Source: Alternaria dauci
Lineage: Eukaryota; Ascomycota; Dothideomycetes; Pleosporales; Pleosporaceae
Assembly (NCBI RefSeq): GCF_042100115.1
Contig: NC_091278.1
Span: 1,116,001-1,180,000, forward strand
DNA length: 64,000 nt
Direction: 5' to 3'
Positions 1-12,000 of the stretch are shown one piece after another. Below the pieces are notes generated by a model. It had not been told where the DNA came from, did not search any database, and saw only the letters and a list, made by a program, of their open reading frames with translations. The translations under genes were made by a program, and so were the position numbers. Positions within the stretch are counted from its first letter, which is position 1. Each line of letters opens with the position of its first letter.

Positions 1-3000
1 ACCAACTCCGACGGAAAGCATCTCGAAGCTCAACATCTGGCGCCTCCGTCATCGAGATTGGCGAGACTCACGAATCTCAGGGTGGTTTCCTTGGTGGTTT
101 CTTCGCTGCACCCCCTCCTAAAGAGAAGCGTGTCAAAACCACGAGCCTAAAGAAGAAGAAGAAGGGCTTCTTCAACTTCAGCAACAACTCCTCGTCCTCG
201 TCCGACTCCGAGATGGCATTCGGCACCGGCTATGTGAAGAGGACGCGCCGACGGTCATCAGGACGAGTATCAGGACGGTCATCACCGAAGCGACGGAACT
301 CGGATGAGCGACTGAAAGCCTCTCTGATTGGTCTTGGCGCCACTGCTGCTGCCATCACCGCTGCGAAGGCTGGCAAAGGTAAACGCCACAATGAGGTTGT
401 CGCTGTAAAGGAGAACCGACTTGGTCGCAAGACTAGCCAATCCTCACGACCCGGCTCGCGGTACGGAGATGACGAATGGGAGGATTTGCCCGATGATGGG
501 ACTTCAGACTCCTCGAGTGATGGCGGTCTGCTCTACGGTGATTACGCCCTAAAGAAGAGGAAGAGCAACGACTCCATCGGGTCCAATGATTCAGGGACCA
601 ACAAATGGGGCTGGCGATGGGGTTTTGGCAAGAAGAAGAGAAGGTCATCCAACAACCTCTACGACAACATCGCCAGCACATCACTTATTGGACCGACCGC
701 AGCTGGCGCCGCAGGTGCTCTGACTGGCGCAGCTGTTGCAGCTACTCATGGACATCACGACAGCGAGTCTAGTAGCGCGCAAACGCTGCAATCGGTCTAC
801 CCTGTTGCACCTCTTGACCCGAATGCATCGTTTGATGCACGCCGTACAAGCTCTATCGTCACCAATCAACCTCCGGTCGCTCCAGGACCAGTTCCTGTTC
901 CCATCCAGCACCCTCAGCCAGTGCAACAAGTCCCTGGATCTATCTATTCAACACAAGCGCCCCCGCCATCTGGCTATACTGCCCCAGCAGGTCCACCAGT
1001 TTTCTCGCAAGCACCACACCCCATGCAATCTCAAGTCCAAAACATCATTGTTCAAAGCCCCCAGCATCCTCAATTCCGTCGAGCGAACTCTTCGCCCATT
1101 CAGAGTTCAACGTGGAAGCGAGATGCGGCCATTGCTGGACTCGCAGCAACTGCTGGGGCTGCCGTAGTCTCTGCAATGAAACATCCCGATCGCCCTCCTA
1201 GCCGCCCACCGTCCGCAAATAGCAACGTCCGCTTCAACCTGACGCAAGAGCAAGTAGACAAAGAGCAGCGTGAGCGACGTAAGGAGCAAGAACGCTTGGA
1301 CGAAGAAGCCAACCGTCGTCGAGAACAGCAAAGAATAGAAGACGAGGCGCGACGGGAAGCAGAAGACCGCCTTCGTCGGGAGCAACTGCTGCGGGACGAG
1401 GAAGCACATCGAGAGGCAATGGCACGACGTGAAGAAGAAGACCGTCTTCGTCGAGAGCAGCTGCTGCGAGATGAAGAGGCACACCGGGCAGCAATGGCGC
1501 GACGCGAAGAAGAGGATCGCGTACGGAGAGAACAGCAACTGCGAGAGGATGAGGCTCGTAGAATCGAGGAGGATCGTCGGCAGACTTTACTCCGCCTAGA
1601 GGAAACAGCACGTCAAGAAGAGGAGCGCCGCCGAGACGAAGACGAACGACGTCGCCAAGAGCTGCAACGTCAGCAAGACGAGGCCCGCAAGTTCATGGAA
1701 ATCGAACGCTTGGCTAGGCTTGAGAACGAACGTCGTCGTGAACAGCAGGAGGCCCAGGCACGCGAGGCTCGAGAAGCAGAGGCTCGAGAAGCAGAGGATC
1801 GGGAGCGTCTGCAACGGATAGCCCAACTGGAGCACCAGCGCCAGCTGGCAAGCGAGGCCGCCGAAGCTGAGCGAAGACGGAGAGAGCAACTTGAAGCCGA
1901 GCAAGAAGAAGCTGCGCGAGCCGAGGCCGCGAGACGCGAAGCTGAGCAAGAGGAAATAGAGCGACGTCTTCGAGAACGCGAAGGGGACTACATCGATCGA
2001 TATCCGAGCAATCGAGTGAGGAAGCTCGAACAAAAACCCCTAGGAGGCTCTATTGCTTCAACTGCCACTATTGCACAGCGAAAGGAGCAGGAGCGGCAGG
2101 ATCGTGAACGGGAAGCTTCCAAGTCTGACAAGAAGTCCTCTGTTGCTAGTGCTGTAGCTGCCGGTGCCGCCGCAGCCATCGCGTCCGCGGCGATTTCGTC
2201 CTATAGGGACAGAGAGAAGGAGAAAGAGCAAGAGAAGGAACGAGAGCGCGAGAAGGAGCGGGAGAAGAAGCGTGACCGCAAGCGTGAGTCTTCGTCATCG
2301 AAGTCCTCCTCATCAAAGTCCTCGTCTTCGAAGAGCAGCAAGAAGAGAGAGTCAACCAGCGTCAAGACCGTTGAACCCAGCAAAATCGAGCAGGACATGT
2401 TCGACGATGAGATCTTCAATCCAAACATTTTCAAGCAAGACAACTCTCGCCAGGAAGCTCGCGAGGTCTTACGGGATTGGGAGGAAAGGTACAATGCCAA
2501 GCCAGTCTCTCAAGCTGACTTCTTTGCGCCGAAGGAGCTTCTGACCAACGACAACCTACCCAAGGTTCACCCTGTAGACCCGAACGAGGGTGCTCCTGAT
2601 CTTCCTGTGTATCAGTCGTACGAAGACTACCCGATCAGCCAACCCAAGGTCCCACCGTATCCTCCATCATACTCGTTCACGGCCACCCGAGATGGTCGAC
2701 CTTCTCAACCACCACCACCGCCTGTACCATCGCTGAATCTCATTCTGCCTACACCCCCTGGTAGTCGTGCACCCTCTGTGCGTAGTCCATCGCCAGCAAT
2801 CGAGCCCATCAGGGAGACCAGACGCGAGCCAAGGGACGACGAGTCGAACCGAGCAAGATCTAGAGTGAGCTGGGGCGAGAATCAGTTCCACCATTTCGAT
2901 GTCCCGACTCCAGAGTCCTACCGCGAACAATTCGTTTCTGATAACGATCTCAAGTCGCGTGAATCGAAGCAGCCGGCCGACGAGACCAAGGTTGAGCGGG

Positions 3001-6000
3001 AGACGTCTAAGCCCCACCAGACGACGTCTACTTACTCGCCCTATCGCCCAGACATGCCCACAGTTCCAGAGAGCAAGGAAACCGCACCTAGTACACAGTA
3101 CGTTCGTGACCAGGATGACTCCACGTGGGACAGTGTAGTGGATGCTGCTTCCAAGAAAAGCAAGACTAAGGAAAAGAAGTCCGCGGCAGCTGCTGCGGCA
3201 GCAGCTCTCACCACGGCAGCAGTCCTTTCTAGGGAGGAAAACGACGAACGCGACTTGCGTGAATCCAGGCCAACCGCGTCTAGCCTAAGCAACCCGTTTT
3301 CTGATGCGAATATGGCGCCTTCCACCGTTGCTGCATCAAATCCTTCGGCATCGACTATTTCGGCAGCACCATCGTGGCCGTCCACTGCCACTCCGTCAAA
3401 TCTCTCAGGAGCACAATCGTGGAACTCCACTGACACTCCATCAACCATCTCGGCAGTACCGTCTTCCATCATCTCTCCGTCAATCATCTCGGCCGTACCA
3501 TCTACGAGCAGTGTGCAGACAGCATACTGGCAGCCTGAACCAGAGCGTAACGTGTGGAGGACACCCCAGCACGATCCAGTGGGACCTGGTTTTGTTGAAG
3601 GAGAGGTTGTTACACCGCCAGCGACCATGCACATGCCTGGCGGTTGGGATGACTTGCCGGAGCCTGAAGTACCCGCAGAGGAGCCTTCAGCGTACTCGGC
3701 GAAGACGGAAGCAAAGGGTAAGGACAAGTCCAAGGATACTAACGAAAGTGTAGCTATGCAGAATGTCTCTCGGCGTGGGGACGCAGCACCCGCCGCAGTT
3801 TCTGCACCAGTCAAGGAGAAGGAAGACGAACCAGAAGGCAAGACAAGCAAGAAGGACAAGAAGAAGAAGTCCAAGAAGTCATCAAAGCGAGCTAGTGTAG
3901 ATACCTGGGAGATAAGCGAACCCAGCCCACCATCCAGCCCGATCATGGAGCGCGATCCTAGGGACATTGAACCTTCCCGAGACCCTAGAGACATCGAGCC
4001 CTCCCGAGACCCTAGGGACATTGAGCCTTCGCGGAACCCTAGAGATATCGAGCCTGCTCGACGTGCTGAAGCCTCACGCACCCCTGAATCGTCTCGCTAC
4101 AACGAACCATCTCGATCCGTGGAACAACCACGACTAGGGGAAGCATTCCAGGAGTCACCCAGCACTTCTCCAAAGAAGAGCTCTCGCCAAGAAGAGAGCA
4201 GCGGCACTAAGTCTGCTACCGCCGCGATGGCCGGTGGTTTCGCTGCTCTCATGGGTATGACCATGAACCAGGATCAGAACAGGATGGCGTCCGACCTTGA
4301 ACGTGCCAGAAAAAACCTGGAGTCTACAGAGAAGAACGGCTCTCGTAACCCCGCTGTGTCTCCAACAAACGGTGCACGCTCACTCGAAGAACACGACAAG
4401 AATGTGACAATCCCAAGCTACGCATTCGAAGGTATCGATGAGCTGGCCGACAAGACGCCTAGACCAAAGGTTCAGAAAAGACATAGCAGCGGCAAATGGT
4501 CACCTAGCATCAGTTCTCCTCTGAGGACTGAGACGAAGTACGACGACTACATGGGCGCTCGTACTATTTCTGATCCCTCGAAGTACCAGACAATGGTCGA
4601 GGCTCCAATGGCTCCCACTGCGTCACCTTTCACGACGGCACCTGAGCCACCCATCGCTCGTAACGTAAACGACTCTGGCTACTATGCTCCCGACGACACT
4701 CCACGCAGAGAAAGCAACGACAAAGAATCTGAGGGACTCTACCCCACAAGCTCCAACGACAAGGATAGGGACAGCTATGCACGAGACGAACGCGACCGGG
4801 ACAACGATGACAGGTACGACGATGATTTCGACGACAGGTCACGCAGATACGATGACGATGACATCGGTTCAATCGCTTCCTTGAGCTACAAGTACGAGGA
4901 CCCAGACCGTGAAGAGAGACGTCGTAGACGCCGGGAAGCCAAGTCTGAGACCCGTGAGAAGAGCCGTGAGAAGAGTCGTGATCGCGATTACGATATTGAG
5001 GAGGGCGGTGAACGGAGGCGACGTCACCGGCGCCATGAGCCTGACGAAGGTGATGATGACTGGGACACGAAGTCTGCCGTCTCCGACACTCGTTCAGAAG
5101 TTCCTGGCGAACGACGACGCAAGCACAAGAGGAGGGAAAGCGAGAAGGACATATCGCCCGAGAGCAAGAGAAGGTCGCGCTCGTCCGCAGCTTCGGAATA
5201 CGGCGACTACGACGATGACCACAAATCTTCACGAAGACGTTCTAGACGAGACGATGACATGGTGTCTGTCGTATCGTCTATTCCCGACCTAGACGAGGAT
5301 CGTAGCTCACGAAGAGAAAAGGAGAAGCGCCCAAGTGGCTTGCTGGGCCTGTTCAGCAGCAAGTCGAGAGAGAACCTGGCCGAAGCTTCGAGCAAGTCCT
5401 CAAAGTCAAAGGACAATGACGACGATGAAGAACGCAAACATCGTAGACGGAAGCATCGGTCGGATCGCGGTTCCATTTACGGCGGCTCAGACGATGATGA
5501 CATGCGCTCCACAATCTCAAGCAGTAGCCGACGCGAAAAGAGGAGCAGTCGCAGCCGCAGTGAGAGAGGAGATGGAGACAGGAGGGATGCTTATGACGAT
5601 AAGGTACATCGATCTTCTCATGTGCGATAGCACGGTGGTTCGCAATGTATTTAGAATGAATGTTGATGTTGTGTATATAGGATACTTTACACCCTCGAAC
5701 CCCGCCCTCGCATGCCGATGAACAACAGCAAGCAGAACAGCAGTCTTTTTTAGGCGATCGGGCAGTGGCCACGGCCACTCCAAGTCCACTGCCCGTAGGT
5801 GAGCCTGTCGATCAGGCCCACGAGGGTAGTGGCATAATCCCTGGAGATCGGCCCGAATTTCCTCTTTCGACATCAGACGATGCCCAACGCCTCACCGCCT
5901 CTGAGGACACCGACCGACCCAGAACACCACCACCCGAGCTGTCGTTCGAGGACAGCCGCGCGTTACTGACCCGTCTCACCGGTCTCCAGCCTTGGCAATT

Positions 6001-9000
6001 GGAAGCTTTCCCAGACGAGCTTCCTCCCCTGCCGTTGTCTAGGCCAGGTTCACCAACCAGATCACCGGATGTCTCGCGTCCTACAACTGCGACATCTCAA
6101 CGCCGGCTATCCTCTACCGCCGTCCCCATACGGTTCCGCAAGCCCACTATTACCTCTGCCGCTGATCCAAGCTTAGCAACTAGTCCCGTTTCTGTTGCCT
6201 CACCAACTCGTTCTCGCCATGCCAAGACTCACTCTACAGAGTTTAGGAACTCTCGTGAGTTTCGACCACTGTATCTGGTGGAGCGCAACCGCAAGACAGA
6301 TGAGATCGACGAGGTACTTCCAGCGCTTCCACCCAGTAGTGCTTCCTCAGTTGTCTCTGGCGCAGACTCGGAAGAAGAGTTCGAGTCCGCTCTAGAATCA
6401 CCCTACGAGAGCGCTGGGCAGTCGTCCAATGACCCGTCTTATGATCCTCTAAGTGCCGTGGCCGACCTCATCTCGCCTCGCTATGGATCGGGACTCCAAC
6501 TGCCTGAGGCTGCCCACCGCGAAGTTGAAGAGATTGAGGAATCTGGTCAAGCTACGCCGAAAGCTTCAGACTATTTCGCTCTTGCACAGGATACATCGTC
6601 ACAGTCTAGCGGTCCAAACTATGAATCGCTTACTGCAGCGCTGGAGCATGCGAGAACGCAAGAACAGGATGAGTCGACCGATGAGGCTTTCATGTCAACC
6701 TTGACATCTCCTCAAGCAGAGACGCCTCTCGATACAAGTGCTCCGCTTGACGACAGGATGATGCGTGACGTGCCTACAACTCGTGATGCTGCCTTTGTGC
6801 CGTCGAGCAGCTCGACAAGACTTCAAGATGCTGCTCTTGGCGCTGTAGTGGGAGGATTGACAGCAGCTGCGTTGCGAAAGCGCTCTCCTTCACCGACTAG
6901 GTCGGAGCGCGATGATGTCGAAGACACCGTTTCGTCGATTGCAAAATCAAAGCAGCCTGCATTGGACACCACCGAAAACGTTGTCGAGTCATCGCCCAAG
7001 GACAAGGGTAAGGGTAAGAGTAAGAAGAGTAAGAAGGGCAAGAAGGCTGTCAAAGCCGAGTCCCCAATCCCTGCACCTCCCGAAGAAATCGTAGAGCCTT
7101 CGCCCTCGTTCAGCTTCGCGCCGACGTTCGTTGAGGACGAGGATGAGTGGATCAAGAACCGCTCCGGGTCCATCGTCACTGATGATGCGACGCTGGTTGG
7201 TGAACCTGTGGCTACGCCTGCAGATGCTAAGGCCTTTCGACAGAAGGTCTTGGATAGTACTGCACCGCAAGACGACGAGTCTCCTGAAGTTAGGCGCGCT
7301 ACGTTTGATGATGTTGCCCACGAAGCTGCGAGGGGAATGGATTCACTTGATAAGGCGGAGAAGGGGCTTGGGATATCGACGGACTTTGCTGCGGCGATAC
7401 CGACGTCTTCTTCAGAGGATAAGCGGGAGGAGCCGAGTTCTTCCAAGTCCATCGATGTGGCGACTGCTGAGCCTGTTGCTGCACCTGTTACGGGGCCCGC
7501 TACAGAGCCTGTTGCTGAGCCTATTGCTGAGCTTGTTACAGAGCCTGTCACTGAGCCGGTCGTTGAGTCAGCTACCGAAGCAGTTACTGAAGCAGCTACT
7601 GAGCCAACTATTATTGAGGAGGTTACACCCACACCTAAGGCCAAGAAAGGGAAGAAGAGCAAGAAGGCAAAACGCGCTAGTAAACAAGTCGAGCCCGAGC
7701 CATCGTCTTTACCCGAAACTGCACCTCAAGATGACCAGATCTTGCCCTCTTCAGCGTCGCAGCGAGAGACTATCATGCGGGATATTCTTGAGCCATCTTT
7801 CGAACGCACTGAAACGACAGAGAAGCCCAATGTCATGGACTTTTTGGTTCAACAAGAAGTGCCAGCCGCTCCGGCTGATGAGGCAGTGCCAAAGGAAATC
7901 GACTCTGCACTTGTTGCTCCTGCGAGCCCCAAAGAACCCAAGAGGGAGGTCCCAGCTGGGCCTGCCACACCCGAGCTTCATGCTCGGCCTAGCACATCTG
8001 ACGGTCCTGAACAAGCCAAGAACAAGGTCAATGTCGAGGAGCAACGCCGCGCCTCCACCATCGAAGGGCAATCAGGAGGATCAGGCTGGGGTTCTGGCCT
8101 ATGGGGTGCTCTTGGATGGGGCAAGAAGAAGGCGCCATCACCAACATCTTCGCCTCCATCCTCACCTAAACCTCAGTCCGCTGTCCTCGCTGCGCTGGCT
8201 GCTGCTAGGGAAGAGGCTAAACGCAAGGGATTGCCATCACCGCCGATTGTGCCTGACAAGAAGATTGCCACGGTCGGAATCAGGCCTACTCTGTCTCGAA
8301 AGAGTACACTGGACGAACCGTTCAAGCCACAGTTACAGGTCGAGACTGAAGTCAAGAAAGTTACTGTACCTGATGAGCAACCAGCCGAGGCAACCCGCGA
8401 TCATGTCCAAGACGAAGCAGGCTCGAGCAAAACACCTCACACTGCGTTTTTCACTGATGATGGTAAACCTTCTTTCGCATTCCCTCAGACGTCAGCGACA
8501 TCTCAAGAACAGACTTCCGACACTACCAAGGAAGTCCCTGCTGTCGAAGAGAAGGCTACCATGCAGCCTGAAGAAGTCACACCGTCCACCGCCTTTTTCA
8601 CAGACGATGGAAAACCGTCTTTCACGTTCCCACCAGTGTCTTTTACACCTGCAGCTGCATCGACGACGGCCGAGTCTGAAGACCTGCCTGTTGCGAAGGC
8701 GTCGAAGAGTCCTGCTCTTGTCTCTCCGCGCAGTACATTCTTCACTGATGGCGGGAAACCATCATTCACCTTCCCGACGACATCGTCTTCTCCTGTCATC
8801 GAATCGAGCTCCACAGCCAAAGAAGTTCCCGTCACAGAGGAGCCTAAGGCCTCTGTGGATGTCTCACCGCGCACCACGTTCTTCACCGACGACGGAAAGC
8901 CATCGTTCTCGTACCCTTCCATGCCATCTGCTACTGCAGAGCAAGCTACACCGACCGCGAAGGAGACGGAAGTTTCGACAGAACAAAAGTCATCCAACTT

Positions 9001-12000
9001 CGTTCCGCCTCAGAGCACGTTCTTTACTGATGATGGAAGGCCATCATTTGCATTCCCATCAATATCCGTACCTGCTGCGCAAGCCGCTTCGATTGCCACG
9101 GATACGAAGATCGCAACAGGACAAGAATCTTCTGCGTCCGCTGTACCCCGAAGTTCTTTCTTCACCGACGACGGAAAGCCATCGTTCGCTTTCCCAACAG
9201 TCTCAATTCCCACCGAGCCCTCGGTGTCAATCAACAAAGGCCCACGCGTCGAAGAGAAGGCTGCAGAGCCTTTGTCTCTTGCTCGGAATGCTCTATTCGC
9301 CGATGATAGGCAACCTACCAGCACGATTTCTGACTCAGTTCCGGCAGAGTCAAGTGGTTCCGCCTATGATCGAATCTCGCTTGAGTCCAGCTCGTCGAAG
9401 AAGAAGATCATCAAGCCGAAGAAAAAGACGAAGAAGAGCAGCGTACAAGTTCCTGACTTGGATGAGCCTGTAACCATTAGTAACAAGACTGGTGATGCTT
9501 CCGTTGGCACTGCGGCGGAAACCTCAGGCGAGCAACCAGCTACTGGGCCTGTCGAGCGCCAGCCTAAAGCCGATACAGCTGTTGAAACTTCTATGGGAAT
9601 TGCGCCAGAAGCTCGGGATGAACAAGTTGCACTTGAGCCTACGTCTTTGAGTGAAGAGCCGTCCGTTGTCGTTCCCGCTGAACCCGTAGTCGAGGTCAAG
9701 CAGCTACTGCCTGCTGAACTGTCTATTCCACCCGTCGATGAGGCCACTACATCTGCCAGCAGGAAGAGCAAGACCGCTGAGCCAGAAATCACAGAAGCGG
9801 AGGCATCGGCTGTCATTGTGCCTGTTGCACCTTCTGCTACGCGTTCGCTTGATGCATCATGGAATCCCGCACTGCGCAGCGAGAAGGAACCGAGTCGACC
9901 AGTCAATGTGAAACCTACAAGCGAGTCGGTGACTAAGACCGGGGATGTTGCTATTGACGAGCCCTTGACAAGGGACGTTGCGCAAGAGAAGACCGAGGGT
10001 CTTGAGCTCGCATCCGAAGTCACATCGGCCGTTGACGACGTTGCACTTGAAGAACCCTCTCTTCCTCTGGATTTGGCTACTGCGACAGAACAAGAAGCAT
10101 CAGCCGAGCTCGAATCCTCTGTCCAAGACGATCTGCCTACGGCGAAGAAGGATGAGGAGAAGAGCGATGGTACTACGCCTCAGCAGGAACCTGTGACTGC
10201 TATCGAATCACCGTCCGCTACTGTCCCTGAGTCTGTCAAGGAAGACGAAAAGCTGTTTGATCAACCAACTGCCACGCGAGACATAGATCAGTCTGCTGCG
10301 GTTGAGGCTGCCAACGTACCTCTGCCCGATGAACAACCTGACGACGCTGCCAACGTACCTCTGCCCGATGAACAACCTGATGACGCTGCCAACGTACCGC
10401 TGCCCGATGAACAACCTGACGACGCTGCCAACGTACCGCTGCCTGATGAACAACTTGACGAGGATCTTATGCAGCCTCTCGAGAAGAGCACCACCACCGG
10501 CGTTGTTGACGAGACCAGGCCAGAACTCGATCTTTCATCAGCGCCTGTACAAGCTGAGCTCCCTACTACGCCTAAGACCAAGAAGAGTAAGAAGAGCAAG
10601 CGGAAAAGTGGTACTGCGACGCCCCTACCGGAGGTCGAAGTCGCGCCTGAGCAAACGGCTCGGCTTCAAACGTCTACCCCAACCAGTGAGCCAGTAGCAG
10701 CTATCAAGGAACTTCTTGATCAGACTCGCGATATTGAGCAACCTTCATCGACCGAACAGGTTGACGCTGTTGGGGTTTCACTTCCTCAGGAGAACCTTGA
10801 CAATGTAGCTGATCCTGCCTCTATCCCTCTTCCAACTGCCGCTTTCGACGAGGATCTATCTACGTCACTAGAGCAGCCAACACCTACCACTGAGGCCTTG
10901 ACTCCCATCCAATTGAAAGCGGAGGATGCTTCATCAACACCTACTTCAAAGAAAGATAAGAAGAAGAAGGGCAAGAAGAGCAAAGATGTCAAACCCCCTG
11001 TGGAGGAGGTCTTGACGCAAGAGGAAAATGCCAATATTGAGCCAAGTGTGGTGGAAGAGGTCACGAGTAGAGAGATCGCTCCAGAGGAGGCTCCTGTCAC
11101 TGTACAAACGCCAGTGGAGCACACGGACGAGACCCAGGACGTCAACGTGAAGGATTCGGTTGCCGAGAAGGTCGAACCGGTTCTTCTCACAGAGCAGCCA
11201 CAGCCCGATGTTGTCGACGATCAAGCACCCAAGGAACTCGCGGAGACCACAAACCAGATTGCTCCGACAACCCAGCCAACATACCCTGAGCCATCAGCAG
11301 CTGAACCAACTCAGGCAGCAGATCTTGTGGTTGGTGTTGCGGACGTATCTTCTACTAAGAAAGACAAGAAAAAGAAGAAGGGCAAGAAGGCAAAGATGTT
11401 GGTTGAGGAGTCTAGTACGCCAATTCTTGAGGAACAACGCGAGCTGGAAGATGTTCAAGCCGGCCCTACTGCCGCCGCTTCCGAACCCGCGGCAGAGCAG
11501 CCTGCACAACAGGCGGGAAAGTCGGAGCCTATTGTTGACGATGTGGTGCCTGTGCGAGAGGAGTTTCACTCGGAGACCGTGCAGCCTTCCACTGAGAGTG
11601 CAGTCCCCGACATTACGGAGCAGCCGGAATCGCTACAGCCTGCAGCAGTCGTCAAGGAAGAAGTCGAAACCCCCTCGAAGGATAGTGAGAAGAGTCAGGC
11701 CAGTGAGGATGTATCAAGCGTTCTGCCTACTGCTCCTCAGCGCGAATTGGAGCCTTATGCAGAAGTTGCTGGAGGTCAAGACCTTCCCGAGGCGATGTCT
11801 GAACTGCAACAGGAAACTGCGTCTGTTCGCGAAGCATTTGACGATGTCATCCCTGAACCGACGGTTGGTTTTGAGTCAACTTCAGAAATTGTTGGAAAGC
11901 AATCCACCTTTGACGATCCCCTCATTTCGGAAGTGGCTCCAGTCGAAGAACAGTCACAGCCTGCTACGCCGTTGGCAGAGGAGCCTACAACACCATCGAA

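Larger units (their letters stand above)
321..4265 (+). repeat. Gly/Ala-rich hydrophobic patches in exon 1 of the giant gene
   Basis: Six short alanine/glycine segments punctuate the otherwise charged and disordered chain, near 321-380, 678-750, 1110-1180, 2137-2205, 3174-3236 and 4210-4265. Examples are LIGLGATAAAITAAKAG and AAIAGLAATAGAAVVSA. Two more occur in exon 2 (about 6823-6885 and 25700-25750). The small-residue spacing resembles glycine zippers. A role in membrane contact or self-association is inference. Confidence 0.6.

Noticed and set aside
3041..4081. 346-codon minus-strand ORF
   Set aside because: Antisense of the disordered Ser/Pro-rich part of the giant gene; no domain or signal of its own.
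5604..5753. Longer version of the first intron, ending at TTTTTTAG (5753)
   Set aside because: Good pyrimidine tract but it leaves the wrong frame for the next 20 kb; the acceptor at 5680 keeps phase 0.
7131..9473. 780-codon plus-strand ORF inside the giant gene
   Set aside because: Shifted frame of the Lys/Pro/Ser repeats. Its Arg/Leu/His/Ser composition is typical of a shadow, and the main frame carries ordered motifs.
10307..10462. CRISPR-like regular repeat
   Set aside because: Tandem without spacers, in frame inside a eukaryotic gene.
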